DNA from: Opitutus sp. GAS368
GTDB taxonomy: Bacteria; Verrucomicrobiota; Verrucomicrobiia; Opitutales; Opitutaceae
Length of the DNA stretch: 23,345 bases
Direction: 5' to 3'
Assembly: GCA_945862035.1 (NCBI GenBank)
Contig: CAMAXB010000010.1
Span: 1-23,345 of the forward strand
The stretch's first letter is position 1, and each line of letters starts with the position of its first letter. The position numbers were made by a program, and so were the translations under genes. This document shows, piece after piece, positions 1 through 6,227 of this stretch. The notes beneath the pieces were generated by a model. The model saw only the letters and a program-made list of their open reading frames with translations. It did not search any database and was not told where the DNA came from.

Positions 1-1029
1 AGCAAGGCGTGGTTCCTCGTGACCTCGGTCATCATCATGACCGCCGGCTGCTTGCTTCTGATGTGGCTCGGCGAACAGATCACGCAGCGTGGCATTGGCA
101 ACGGCGTCTCCCTTTTGATCACGGTTGGCATCCTCGCCGACATCCCCGGCGCGGCTTCGGCGACCTATCAGCTCTTCTTCGCTCCCGTCGGCGTGCAGAC
201 GCTCGGCCTTCCGCAGGGCATCGTGATGGTTTCGCTCTTTGTCCTCGTGACCATGGGCATCATCATGGTTGTCCAGGGGCAGCGAAAGATCCCGGTGCAG
301 TATGCCAAGCGCGTCGTGGGTAACAAGGTGATGGGCGGCCAGAGTTCCTTTCTCCCACTCAAGGTCAATTACTCGGGCGTCATGCCGGTGATCTTCGCCA
401 GCGCAATCCTCCTTTTCCCACAGCAGATCTTCTCGCAGATCGGCGCGGCGTTCGACCTTCGCTTCCTTGTCGACTTTGCCAACAACCTGCTCCGCGGTCA
501 CTGGGTCTACTATGCGAGCATGACCACGCTGATCCTGTTCTTCAGCTACTTCTGGGTCTCGGTCATGTTCAAGCCGATCCAGATCGCCGATGATCTCAAG
601 AAGTACGGCGGCTACATCCCGGGCGTCCGCCCCGGCGAGCCGACCGCGCAATTCCTTGATTTCATCATGACGCGCCTGACCCTTGCCGGCGCCATCTTCC
701 TGACCGTGATCGCGGTCATGCCCGACGTGCTGCTGTTCGAGCTCAACGTGCCCCAACGCATTGCGATCTTCTTCGGCGGCACCGGCATGCTGATCACGGT
801 GGGCGTCATCCTTGATACGATGCGCCAGATTGAGACTTTCCTGCTTCAGCGTCACTACGATGGTTTTCTGAAGAAGGGTCGCATCCGCGCCCGGAGCACG
901 ACGCAGCAGTCCGCCCTGGGTGAAGCGGCCAGCTCGGACGCCGTCTTGAAGCTTAGCGCGTTCATGGGAGGCATGCTTGTCCTCGGTCTGGCCATCTGGC
1001 TTTGGCGCCAATTTGGCGCGGCAAATTAG
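1..1029 (+). CDS. secY: Protein translocase subunit SecY, 5'-truncated by window edge
   Basis: SecY is the channel subunit of the SecYEG translocon in the inner membrane. The frame is open from base 1 and 342 residues are visible, roughly the C-terminal three quarters of a usual SecY of about 440 residues. Conserved pieces are the GE(x)6GIGNGxSL segment near visible residues 24-38, GQRKIPVQYAKR near 93-104, and the cytosolic loop GGYIPGVRPG near 203-212 followed by a hydrophobic segment. After the usual end of the family (a KKGRIR-like stretch near 291-296) the protein continues about 46 residues and includes an extra hydrophobic stretch at about 318-335. Position upstream of an adk-like gene, map and rpsM is the standard end of the spc operon. 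Identity is certain; the true start lies outside the window. Confidence 0.97.
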   Translation, partial: SKAWFLVTSVIIMTAGCLLLMWLGEQITQRGIGNGVSLLITVGILADIPGAASATYQLFFAPVGVQTLGLPQGIVMVSLFVLVTMGIIMVVQGQRKIPVQYAKRVVGNKVMGGQSSFLPLKVNYSGVMPVIFASAILLFPQQIFSQIGAAFDLRFLVDFANNLLRGHWVYYASMTTLILFFSYFWVSVMFKPIQIADDLKKYGGYIPGVRPGEPTAQFLDFIMTRLTLAGAIFLTVIAVMPDVLLFELNVPQRIAIFFGGTGMLITVGVILDTMRQIETFLLQRHYDGFLKKGRIRARSTTQQSALGEAASSDAVLKLSAFMGGMLVLGLAIWLWRQFGAAN

Positions 1030-1041
1030 TCCTTTACTTCC

Positions 1042-1509
1042 GTGGTGGGGCCGACCACGTTCTTATCCTTTTCCTTTCGCGGCAACCCTGCGAAGGCTAA
1101 ACTCCTGATCCTCGGTGGTTCCAGTCCAGCGCTGGCCGATCGGTCCCGTTCTTTGAATATTGAGCACGTCTCTTCGACCCAACTGGTGCGGTCGGAGATT
1201 TCGCGTCAAACGCCACTCGGTCGCCAGGCCGGGCAGGCTCTCCAGCGTGGCTTCGCCGCGTCGGATGAGACCCTTCTCGCCGTACTCCGGCGGTGGTTTT
1301 GGACGCGTAAACCTGATGCGGGCTTCGTCCTAGCGGACTTCCCGGCTACGTTGCTCCAAGCCAAGGTTTTCGACGAATGGCTGGAGGCACGCGGTGAACA
1401 ACTCACCGCCTGTCTCCTCCCCGAAACAACTCCGTTGTCTTCGGTTGTTGTCGACCACTATCGCACCCTCGGCCACGACGTTGTCGCGGCCGACGCCTTC
1501 CTCTCCTGA
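1042..1509 (+). CDS. Degenerate adenylate kinase-like protein (probably catalytically dead)
   Basis: This 155-residue protein sits exactly where adk normally lies, between secY (12 bp upstream) and map (its TGA overlaps the map ATG). Adenylate-kinase landmarks are recognisable but eroded. The P-loop position reads GGSSPALAD (residues 25-33), without the GxxGxGK lysine. The AMP-site region has HVSSTQLVR (42-50) instead of the HxSTGDLLR type. The GFxLDGFPRT motif is GFVLADFPAT (94-102), losing its Asp and Arg. A following QAKVFDEWL fits the family's QAxxLdxxL. The LID and C-terminal half are missing, since active enzymes have about 210-220 residues. The start is unsure: GTG at 1042 or 1045 are the only early options and neither has an SD. 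I infer descent from adk with loss of phosphotransfer. A structural or regulatory role, or a gene in decay, are both possible. Confidence 0.72.
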   Translation: MVGPTTFLSFSFRGNPAKAKLLILGGSSPALADRSRSLNIEHVSSTQLVRSEISRQTPLGRQAGQALQRGFAASDETLLAVLRRWFWTRKPDAGFVLADFPATLLQAKVFDEWLEARGEQLTACLLPETTPLSSVVVDHYRTLGHDVVAADAFLS

Positions 1510-2318
1510 TGGGCATTCCCCTCAAGAACAAGGAAGGCATCGCGCGGATGCGCGAAGCGTGTGCGATCGCCTCCACGGTCCTGTATCAACTCAAGGACTT
1601 GGTCCGGCCCGGGGTGACGACCTTTGACTTGGACCAGGCGGGCCGGGAGTTCATGGCAAAGCTCGGCGCACGCAGCGCCTGTTACGGCTATCAAATCGGC
1701 TCACGCCGCTTTCCGGCCCACACCTGCATCTCGGTCAACGAAGAGGTTGTCCACGGCATCGGTTCCCTCAAGCGGGTCCTGCACGACGGCGATCTCGTTT
1801 CCCTCGATGTGGTGGTCTGGGCCAATGGTTATATCGGCGATAACGCGCTGACGATGCCGGTGGGCCTGATCTCTCCGGAGAACGAGAAATTGCTGCACGT
1901 CACCGAGGAAGCCCTTCGCATCGGAGTCGCCCAGGCCCAGATTGGTCATCGCATCGGTGACATCTCGCATGCGATCCAGACTCACGTCGAAGCCAACGGC
2001 TTTAGCGTCGTCCGCGATCTGGTTGGCCACGGGGTCGGCATCTCGATGCACGAGGAGCCGCAGATCCCCAATTTCGGCAAGCGGGGCAAGGGCGACGTGA
2101 TCAAGCCCGGCATGACGCTCGCGATCGAACCCATGGTGAATCGCGGCGGCCACCGGACGAAAACGCTCTCTGATGGGTGGACGGTCGTGACAACCGACGG
2201 TTCTCCCTCCGCCCACTTCGAGCACACGGTGCTCACGACGGAGCGGGGGCCTGAGATCCTCACGGTCCCCCGATCCACCACGGCCTCGGTCCATGCTCTG
2301 ACCGCGCTCCCGGCCTGA
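1509..2318 (+). CDS. map: Methionine aminopeptidase, type I
   Basis: Removes the initiator methionine from nascent cytosolic proteins. The 269-residue product matches type I MetAP in length. The five metal ligands of the family are all visible: D100 (SLDVVV), D111 (GDNA), H174 (GHGVG), E207 (IEPMV) and E238 (HFEHT). H82 (VHG) and H181 also fit conserved active-site histidines. There is no N-terminal SH3-binding or zinc-finger extension. The start codon overlaps the stop of the upstream adk-like gene (TGATG), which suggests translational coupling, so the degenerate gene is probably still translated. A pyrimidine-rich 58-bp spacer with heptamer words follows before rpsM. Confidence 0.97.
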   Translation: MGIPLKNKEGIARMREACAIASTVLYQLKDLVRPGVTTFDLDQAGREFMAKLGARSACYGYQIGSRRFPAHTCISVNEEVVHGIGSLKRVLHDGDLVSLDVVVWANGYIGDNALTMPVGLISPENEKLLHVTEEALRIGVAQAQIGHRIGDISHAIQTHVEANGFSVVRDLVGHGVGISMHEEPQIPNFGKRGKGDVIKPGMTLAIEPMVNRGGHRTKTLSDGWTVVTTDGSPSAHFEHTVLTTERGPEILTVPRSTTASVHALTALPA

Positions 2319-2336
2319 ATCCCTTTCCTGTCTTTT

Positions 2337-2371
2337 CCCTCTCACTCTCAACTGCCAACTCTCAACTCAAA
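2337..2371 (+). repeat. Heptamer-word array in map-rpsM spacer
   Basis: Five 7-base units lie in strict register: ccctctc (2337), actctca (2344), actgcca (2351), actctca (2358) and actcaaa (2365). The unit actctca occurs twice, separated by one unit ending in CCA. The array ends 5 bp before the rpsM ATG and takes the place of a Shine-Dalgarno sequence. Period 7 is seen directly; any function is unknown. Confidence 0.6.
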
Positions 2372-2376
2372 CCCAC

Positions 2377-2754
2377 ATGCCACGTCTCCTCGGTGTTGAA
2401 ATTCCCGCGAAGAAGAAAGTCGCGTACTCCCTCCGCTATATTTACGGCATCGGCCCCGCCCGCGCCGACCAGATCCTGGTTGAGGCCGGCGTAAACGCCG
2501 AGACCCGTTCCCAGGATCTCACGGAGGAACAGCTCAACAAGATTCTTCACGTGATCACTGAGCACAAGTGGGTCGTCGAGGGCGACCTCCGCCGCGAACT
2601 CGCCGGCAACCTGAAGCGACTTCAGGCCATCAATTGCTACCGTGGCGTCCGCCACCGCAAGAGCCTGCCCGTCCGCGGTCAGCGCACGAGCACCAACGCC
2701 CGCACTCGCAAGGGACCCCGCCGCACCGTGGGTGTCACCAAAGCCAAAGAATAA
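2377..2754 (+). CDS. rpsM: 30S ribosomal protein S13
   Basis: S13 lies in the head of the small subunit, contacts the P-site tRNA and makes bridges to the 50S subunit. The 125-residue product is of normal length. It begins with MPRLLGVEIP and carries the YGIGPARA segment near residues 25-33. The basic C-terminal tail includes RGVRHRKSLPVRGQRTSTNA and ends with GPRRTVGV-type sequence. It is the first gene of the alpha operon here. infA and rpmJ, which often precede it, are not present: only a 58-bp spacer separates it from map. No SD is visible before the ATG. Confidence 0.98.
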   Translation: MPRLLGVEIPAKKKVAYSLRYIYGIGPARADQILVEAGVNAETRSQDLTEEQLNKILHVITEHKWVVEGDLRRELAGNLKRLQAINCYRGVRHRKSLPVRGQRTSTNARTRKGPRRTVGVTKAKE

Positions 2755-2766
2755 ACCACTCCCGTC

Positions 2767-3363
2767 ATGGCCGAAGAAAAGTCCGCTCCCAAGAAAGAAA
2801 AGGCCCCGAAGGCCGCTGCCTCCGCCGAAAATCCGGCGAAGACCGCTCCCGCTGCCGACAGCAAGCCCGCCAAGGCCCCGAAGGCCGACGGCGCCGCTCC
2901 GGCTCCGGAAAAGCCGGTCGAGCTCATTGGCGGTGTCGCCAAGCAGCCTACGGCTGAAGATCTCCTCAAGGAGGAGCTGGGTGTCATCAAGGTCCGCAAG
3001 GCGAAGGGTTCCAAGAACGTTGTTTCTGGTTTCGCCAACATCCTGGCCTCCTTCAACAATACGATCGTCTCGATCACCGACCAGAAGGGTCAGGTCATTT
3101 CCTGGTCGAGCGCCGGCAAGTGCAACTTTCGCGGTTCGCGCAAGTCGACCGCCTACGCCGCCCAGGTCGTGGCCCAGGACGCCGCCCGCAATGCGATGTC
3201 CCACGGCCTCAAGGACGTGGTCATTCGTGTTTCCGGTCCCGGCCTCGGTCGTGACAGTGCGATCCGCGCCCTCCAGGCCATTGGCCTTGAGATCGTTTCG
3301 ATCGTCGACGTCACGCCGGTTCCTCACAACGGCTGCCGCCCCCGCAAGCGTCGTCGCGTCTAA
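2767..3363 (+). CDS. rpsK: 30S ribosomal protein S11 with long N-terminal extension
   Basis: S11 sits on the 30S platform and contacts 16S rRNA near the E site. The core runs from about residue 78 to 198 and is unmistakable: SFNNTIVSITD, FRGSRKSTAYAAQV, GPGLGRDSAIRAL and the terminal DVTPVPHNGCRPRKRRRV. Usual S11 is about 129 residues; this one has 198. The first 75 or so residues are low-complexity and rich in Ala, Lys, Pro and Glu, becoming more ordered just before the core (AEDLLKEELGVIKV). ATG 2767 is the only start that fits the 12-bp gap after rpsM, and the reading frame is continuous, so the extension is likely real. The HIH found in many S11 cores reads NIL here (residues 91-93). Confidence 0.97.
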   Translation: MAEEKSAPKKEKAPKAAASAENPAKTAPAADSKPAKAPKADGAAPAPEKPVELIGGVAKQPTAEDLLKEELGVIKVRKAKGSKNVVSGFANILASFNNTIVSITDQKGQVISWSSAGKCNFRGSRKSTAYAAQVVAQDAARNAMSHGLKDVVIRVSGPGLGRDSAIRALQAIGLEIVSIVDVTPVPHNGCRPRKRRRV

Positions 3364-3376
3364 GGCGCTGCTGCGC

Positions 3377-3404
3377 ATCTGAGATCTGAAATTTAAAATT
3401 TAAA
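3377..3404 (+). repeat. Heptamer-word array in rpsK-rpsD spacer
   Basis: Four contiguous 7-base units in register: atctgag (3377), atctgaa (3384), then atttaaa twice (3391, 3398), consensus ATYTRAR. This AT-rich patch stands out from the GC-rich flanks and ends 11 bp before the rpsD ATG. The pattern is seen directly; the function is unknown. Confidence 0.6.
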
Positions 3405-3415
3405 ACTTCCTTTCC

Positions 3416-4027
3416 ATGGCTCGTTACATCGGACCCACCACCCGCATCAGCCGGCGCTTCAACCAGCCGATCTTTGGTGCCACCAAAGCCTTCGAGAAAC
3501 GTCAGTATCCTCCGGGGCAGCACGGCCCGAAGCTCCGCCGCAAGCTCTCCGAGTACGCGGTCGGCCTGAACGAGAAGCAGAAGCTTCGTTACACGTTCGG
3601 CCTGCTGGAGCGCCAGTTCCGCCGCATGTTTGAGAGTGCCAAGCGCGAGCGCGGCGTCACCGGCGAGCGCTTCCTGCAGCTCCTCGAGACGCGTCTCGAC
3701 AGCGTGATCTACTCTCTCGGCTTCGCCAAGAGCCGTGCGGCTGCCCGGCAGATCGTCAATCACGGCCACGTCCGCGTGAACGGGCACAAGGTCGACATCG
3801 CGTCCTACAACGTCCAGGTTGGGGATGAGATCGAGATCAGGAACAGCCCGACTTCGCGCCAGATCGCGACCCGCAATCTTGAGGAGAACCGGGCGCGCAA
3901 CGTCCCGGGATGGCTCGCGCTCAATGCCGAGCAGTTCAAGGCGGTCGTCAACCGTCTCCCGAACCGCGACGAGATGGAGCAGGGCATCAATGAGCAGCTG
4001 ATCGTTGAGTTCTACTCGCGCTTCTAA
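3416..4027 (+). CDS. rpsD: 30S ribosomal protein S4 (zinc-free type)
   Basis: S4 is a primary 16S rRNA-binding protein that nucleates 30S assembly and shapes the mRNA entry channel. The 203-residue product has the family landmarks: an N-terminal basic region with YPPGQHG (residues 31-37), and the S4 RNA-binding domain at about 92-155 with RLDSVIYSLGFAKSRAAARQIVxHGHVxVNG. It ends in VEFYSRF, one residue beyond the common YSR end. The N-terminus lacks the four zinc-binding cysteines, so it belongs to the C-minus class. It lies between rpsK and rpoA as expected. The ATG has no SD; the leader is pyrimidine-rich after an AT-rich word array. Confidence 0.98.
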   Translation: MARYIGPTTRISRRFNQPIFGATKAFEKRQYPPGQHGPKLRRKLSEYAVGLNEKQKLRYTFGLLERQFRRMFESAKRERGVTGERFLQLLETRLDSVIYSLGFAKSRAAARQIVNHGHVRVNGHKVDIASYNVQVGDEIEIRNSPTSRQIATRNLEENRARNVPGWLALNAEQFKAVVNRLPNRDEMEQGINEQLIVEFYSRF

Positions 4028-4074
4028 GCGTTCACCGCATCCTTTCCAACCACACTTCCAACTCAGAGCCCGCC

Positions 4075-5076
4075 ATGCCCAAACGCCTCGGTAAGTTCGA
4101 ACTCCCCAACAAGCTCACGAAGGTCGAGGAAGGCGCCACGCCGACCTATGGCAAGTTTATCGCCGAGCCCTTCGAGGCCGGCTACGGTCACACGATCGGC
4201 AACTCCCTCCGCCGCGTGCTCCTCAGCTCGATCGAGGGTGCCGCCATCTCCTCGATCAAGATCGAGGGCGTCAACCACGAGTTCCAGAGCATCGACGGAG
4301 TCGTCGAGGATGTCACCGACATCGTTCTGAACCTGAAGAAGATCCTCGTTGTCTCGACCAAGCGCGAGGCAATCACCCTCGGAATCAAGGCCAGCAAGGC
4401 CGGCGCCGTCACCGCCGCTGACATCCAGGCCGATTCCAACATCACCATCGTCAATCCCGACCAGGTCATCTGCACCCTCGACAAGGCCCGCACGTTCGAG
4501 GCCGAGATCGAGATCAAGACTGGCCGCGGTTACTGCCCGGGGGAGCTGAACAAGAAGGAGGAGCAGGCTATCGGGGTCATTTCGATCGACTCGCTCTTCT
4601 CTCCCGTCCGGCTCGTCAAGTACGCCGTCGAGGCGACGCGCGTTGGCCAGATCACCGATTACGACAAGCTCATCCTCGAGGTCTGGACCGACGGTCGCAT
4701 CAACCCGGACGACGCCCTCAAGCAGTCCGCCTCGATCCTCAAGCATCACCTCGATGTCTTCGATCGCGTCAGCGACGAAGCCTATGAGTTCGAGAGCCAG
4801 CAGAGCGAGGTCAGCGAGGAGCAGAACAAGCTCCGCAAGCTCCTCAACATGTCGGTCAACGAGATCGAGCTGTCGGTCCGCGCCGCCAACTGCCTCAATA
4901 ACGCCAACATCACCACGGTCGGCGAGCTGGCGATGAAGACCGAGCAGGAGATGCTCAAGTACCGCAACTTCGGCAAGAAGTCGCTGAACGAGATCAAGGA
5001 GAAGCTCGAAGCCCTCGGCCTCTCGCTCGGCATGAAGTTCGACGAGCGCCTGCTCGACACCAAGAAAGAGCTCTGA
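4075..5076 (+). CDS. rpoA: DNA-directed RNA polymerase alpha subunit
   Basis: The alpha subunit dimerises to scaffold RNA polymerase assembly and contacts promoter UP elements and activators. The 333-residue length is normal. The N-terminal dimerisation domain shows GNSLRRVLLSSIEG (residues 42-55). The C-terminal domain spans about 255-320 with LSVRAANCLNNANITTVGEL; R269 corresponds to the UP-element-binding arginine (R265 in E. coli). A flexible Glu/Gln-rich linker (about 238-252) joins the domains. A 168-bp spacer containing a large inverted word array separates it from rplQ, unusually long for these two adjacent genes. The ATG is preceded by a C-rich leader without SD. Confidence 0.98.
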   Translation: MPKRLGKFELPNKLTKVEEGATPTYGKFIAEPFEAGYGHTIGNSLRRVLLSSIEGAAISSIKIEGVNHEFQSIDGVVEDVTDIVLNLKKILVVSTKREAITLGIKASKAGAVTAADIQADSNITIVNPDQVICTLDKARTFEAEIEIKTGRGYCPGELNKKEEQAIGVISIDSLFSPVRLVKYAVEATRVGQITDYDKLILEVWTDGRINPDDALKQSASILKHHLDVFDRVSDEAYEFESQQSEVSEEQNKLRKLLNMSVNEIELSVRAANCLNNANITTVGELAMKTEQEMLKYRNFGKKSLNEIKEKLEALGLSLGMKFDERLLDTKKEL

Positions 5077-5078
5077 GG

Positions 5079-5168
5079 AATTGCGGATTTTTGAACGCGG
5101 ATTGCGGAGTTTCTCCGCCATCCGCGTTTATCCATTCCGCAGTCCAAATTCCGCAATCCGCAATTTTC
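5079..5168. repeat. Inverted heptamer-word array between rpoA and rplQ
   Basis: The left arm has units gcggatt (5083), tttgaac (5090), gcggatt (5097) and gcggagt (5104). The right arm has atccgcg (5120), tttatcc (5127), attccgc (5134), agtccaa (5141), attccgc (5148), aatccgc (5155) and aattttc (5162), each arm in strict 7-base register. The arms are inverted. Bases 5094-5109 pair with 5113-5128 (9 bp, one mismatch, 6 bp, 3-nt loop). An outer perfect 11-bp pair joins 5079-5089 with 5155-5165. There is no following T-run, so this is not a classical terminator. Confidence 0.7.
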
Positions 5169-5244
5169 GGTCCTCGCGCCGTCCTGTCCGCCCAACGCTG
5201 CGGAAGGATTGCCGATCGGGGGCCGTACCCAAACCAAACCACCC

Positions 5245-5781
5245 ATGCGTCACAATAAACACCACGCCTCCCTCGGCGTCAGCCGTGAGCACCGCGCCGC
5301 GATGCTCTCCAACATGGCCGCCTCGCTCATCACGCACGGCCGCATCGAGACGACCCTGGCCAAGGCCAAGGCTCTCCGTCCGTTCGTCGAGAAGGTCGTG
5401 ACCAAGGCCAAGCAGGCCGCGGCCAAGACCGACAAGAAGGACATTCTCCATCTCCGGCGCCTCGCCTCGCGCGATGTGCGCGACCCGGCGGCCATTGAGC
5501 TGCTGTTCGGCGAGAAGGTGAAGGAATTCGCCAATCGTCCCGGCGGCTACACCCGCATCTACAAGCTTGGCGCCCAGCGTCAGGGCGACGCGGCCGAAAT
5601 GGCACTGATCGAGTTCGTCAAGGCGGACGACCAGGGCTACAAGAAGGCCAAGAAGAAGGGTGCCGCCAAGGGCAAGAAGGCCCCCAAGAAGGATGAGGCT
5701 CCCGCGGCTGAAGCGGCCCCGGCCGAATCCCCGAAGCAGGACGAAGTTCCGAAGCAGGACGAAGTTCCGAAGCAGGCCTAA
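5245..5781 (+). CDS. rplQ: 50S ribosomal protein L17 with C-terminal extension
   Basis: L17 is a 50S protein near the exit tunnel. I chose ATG 5245 because the product then begins MRHNKHHASLGVSREHR, the family's normal N-terminus; the in-frame ATG at 5209 would add 12 unrelated residues. The core runs to about residue 126 and includes NMAxSLITHGRIxTTLAKAK (24-43) and NRPGGYTRIYKLGxxxGDAAEMALIE (97-122). Typical L17 ends near 117-127 residues, but this one has 178. The extra 52 residues are first Lys/Ala-rich and then Pro/Glu/Ala-rich, ending in a repeated hexapeptide PKQDEV. It is the last gene of the operon and is followed by a strong terminator. Confidence 0.97.
   Translation: MRHNKHHASLGVSREHRAAMLSNMAASLITHGRIETTLAKAKALRPFVEKVVTKAKQAAAKTDKKDILHLRRLASRDVRDPAAIELLFGEKVKEFANRPGGYTRIYKLGAQRQGDAAEMALIEFVKADDQGYKKAKKKGAAKGKKAPKKDEAPAAEAAPAESPKQDEVPKQDEVPKQA
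5731..5778 (+). repeat. In-frame 18-bp tandem repeat at the rplQ 3' end
   Basis: Two exact 18-bp copies (5731-5748 and 5749-5766) are followed by a partial third copy (5767-5776). They encode PKQDEV, PKQDEV, PKQ. The identity of the DNA copies suggests recent slippage or duplication at the end of the L17 tail. Confidence 0.85.
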
Positions 5782-5806
5782 GCCCCCCTTCGCCTCCGAT
5801 TATCTC

Positions 5807-5838
5807 AAGGCGTCCCGCACCGGCGGGACGCCTTTTTT
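5807..5838 (+). terminator. Rho-independent terminator of the ribosomal operon
   Basis: A perfect 12-bp stem (5807-5818 with 5823-5834) and 4-nt loop (accg) run into six T residues (5833-5838). It lies 25 bp after the rplQ stop. Confidence 0.93.
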
Positions 5839-5895
5839 GTGCCCCAGCGGCGGGCCTCACCCCGGGCTTGCCGGTTGCGCGCCTCCGCCGCCAGT

Positions 5896-6132
5896 ATGCT
5901 CCCTGTGTTCGATCTGGTGACTGGCATCGTCTTCTTCTGCTTCCTTCTCGCCGCCGGCTTTCTCGGGCTTTGGTTCTACTATGATCGTCGGGATCATGCC
6001 CACTCAGCGGCAGGCCGCGGGCGCGCCACCTTTCACTGTATCCGCTGCGACCATCTGTATTCCGCACGAGGTGAGGTCGCCACCGTCCCCTGCCCGAAGT
6101 GCGCCCACGTGAACAGTCGCCTCCGTTTCTAG
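5896..6132 (+). CDS. Small membrane-anchored zinc-ribbon protein, function unknown
   Basis: The 78-residue product has one hydrophobic segment at about residues 7-28, then a short basic linker and a compact zinc ribbon with CxxC pairs at C48/C51 and C66/C69. The ending around CPKCAHVNSRLRF is typical of rubredoxin-like ribbons. ATG 5896 is preferred over the in-frame GTG at 5839, because the latter starts right at the end of the terminator T-run and adds an Arg/Ala-rich stretch with no clear meaning. It lies alone between the ribosomal terminator and guaA. I do not recognise a named family. The four spaced cysteines make a real gene likely. Confidence 0.7.
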   Translation: MLPVFDLVTGIVFFCFLLAAGFLGLWFYYDRRDHAHSAAGRGRATFHCIRCDHLYSARGEVATVPCPKCAHVNSRLRF

Positions 6133-6165
6133 CCCGGTGGCCGGGCCCCCGGGCGCTCAACCCAT

Positions 6166-6177
6166 TTTCCGCGGAAA
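6166..6177. promoter_or_regulatory. 12-bp perfect palindrome upstream of guaA
   Basis: tttccgcggaaa is perfectly self-complementary and lies 50 bp before the guaA ATG. It could be an operator half-site pair, but no known regulator motif is recognised. A short GC-rich hairpin without T-run (6132-6146) lies just upstream, at the end of the zinc-ribbon gene. Confidence 0.3.
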
Positions 6178-6227
6178 TGTCGCTTACTCCGGCTTGATTC
6201 CATCCGGGCCCCCGTCTTTCTTCCCCT

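Noticed and set aside
2362..3378. 338-codon minus-strand open frame over rpsM and rpsK
   Set aside because: Spans two certain ribosomal genes and their spacer, with low-complexity Gly/Leu/Asp composition typical of antisense shadows.
4063..5121. 352-codon minus-strand open frame over rpoA
   Set aside because: Leu/Asp/Val-rich mirror of a GC-rich coding sequence; rpoA is certain on the plus strand.
5094..5128. Terminator between rpoA and rplQ
   Set aside because: The hairpin is strong but no T-run follows, and it is part of a larger word array.
5209..5244. Upstream ATG start for rplQ
   Set aside because: Adds 12 residues with no family match; MRHNKHH at 5245 is the canonical L17 start.
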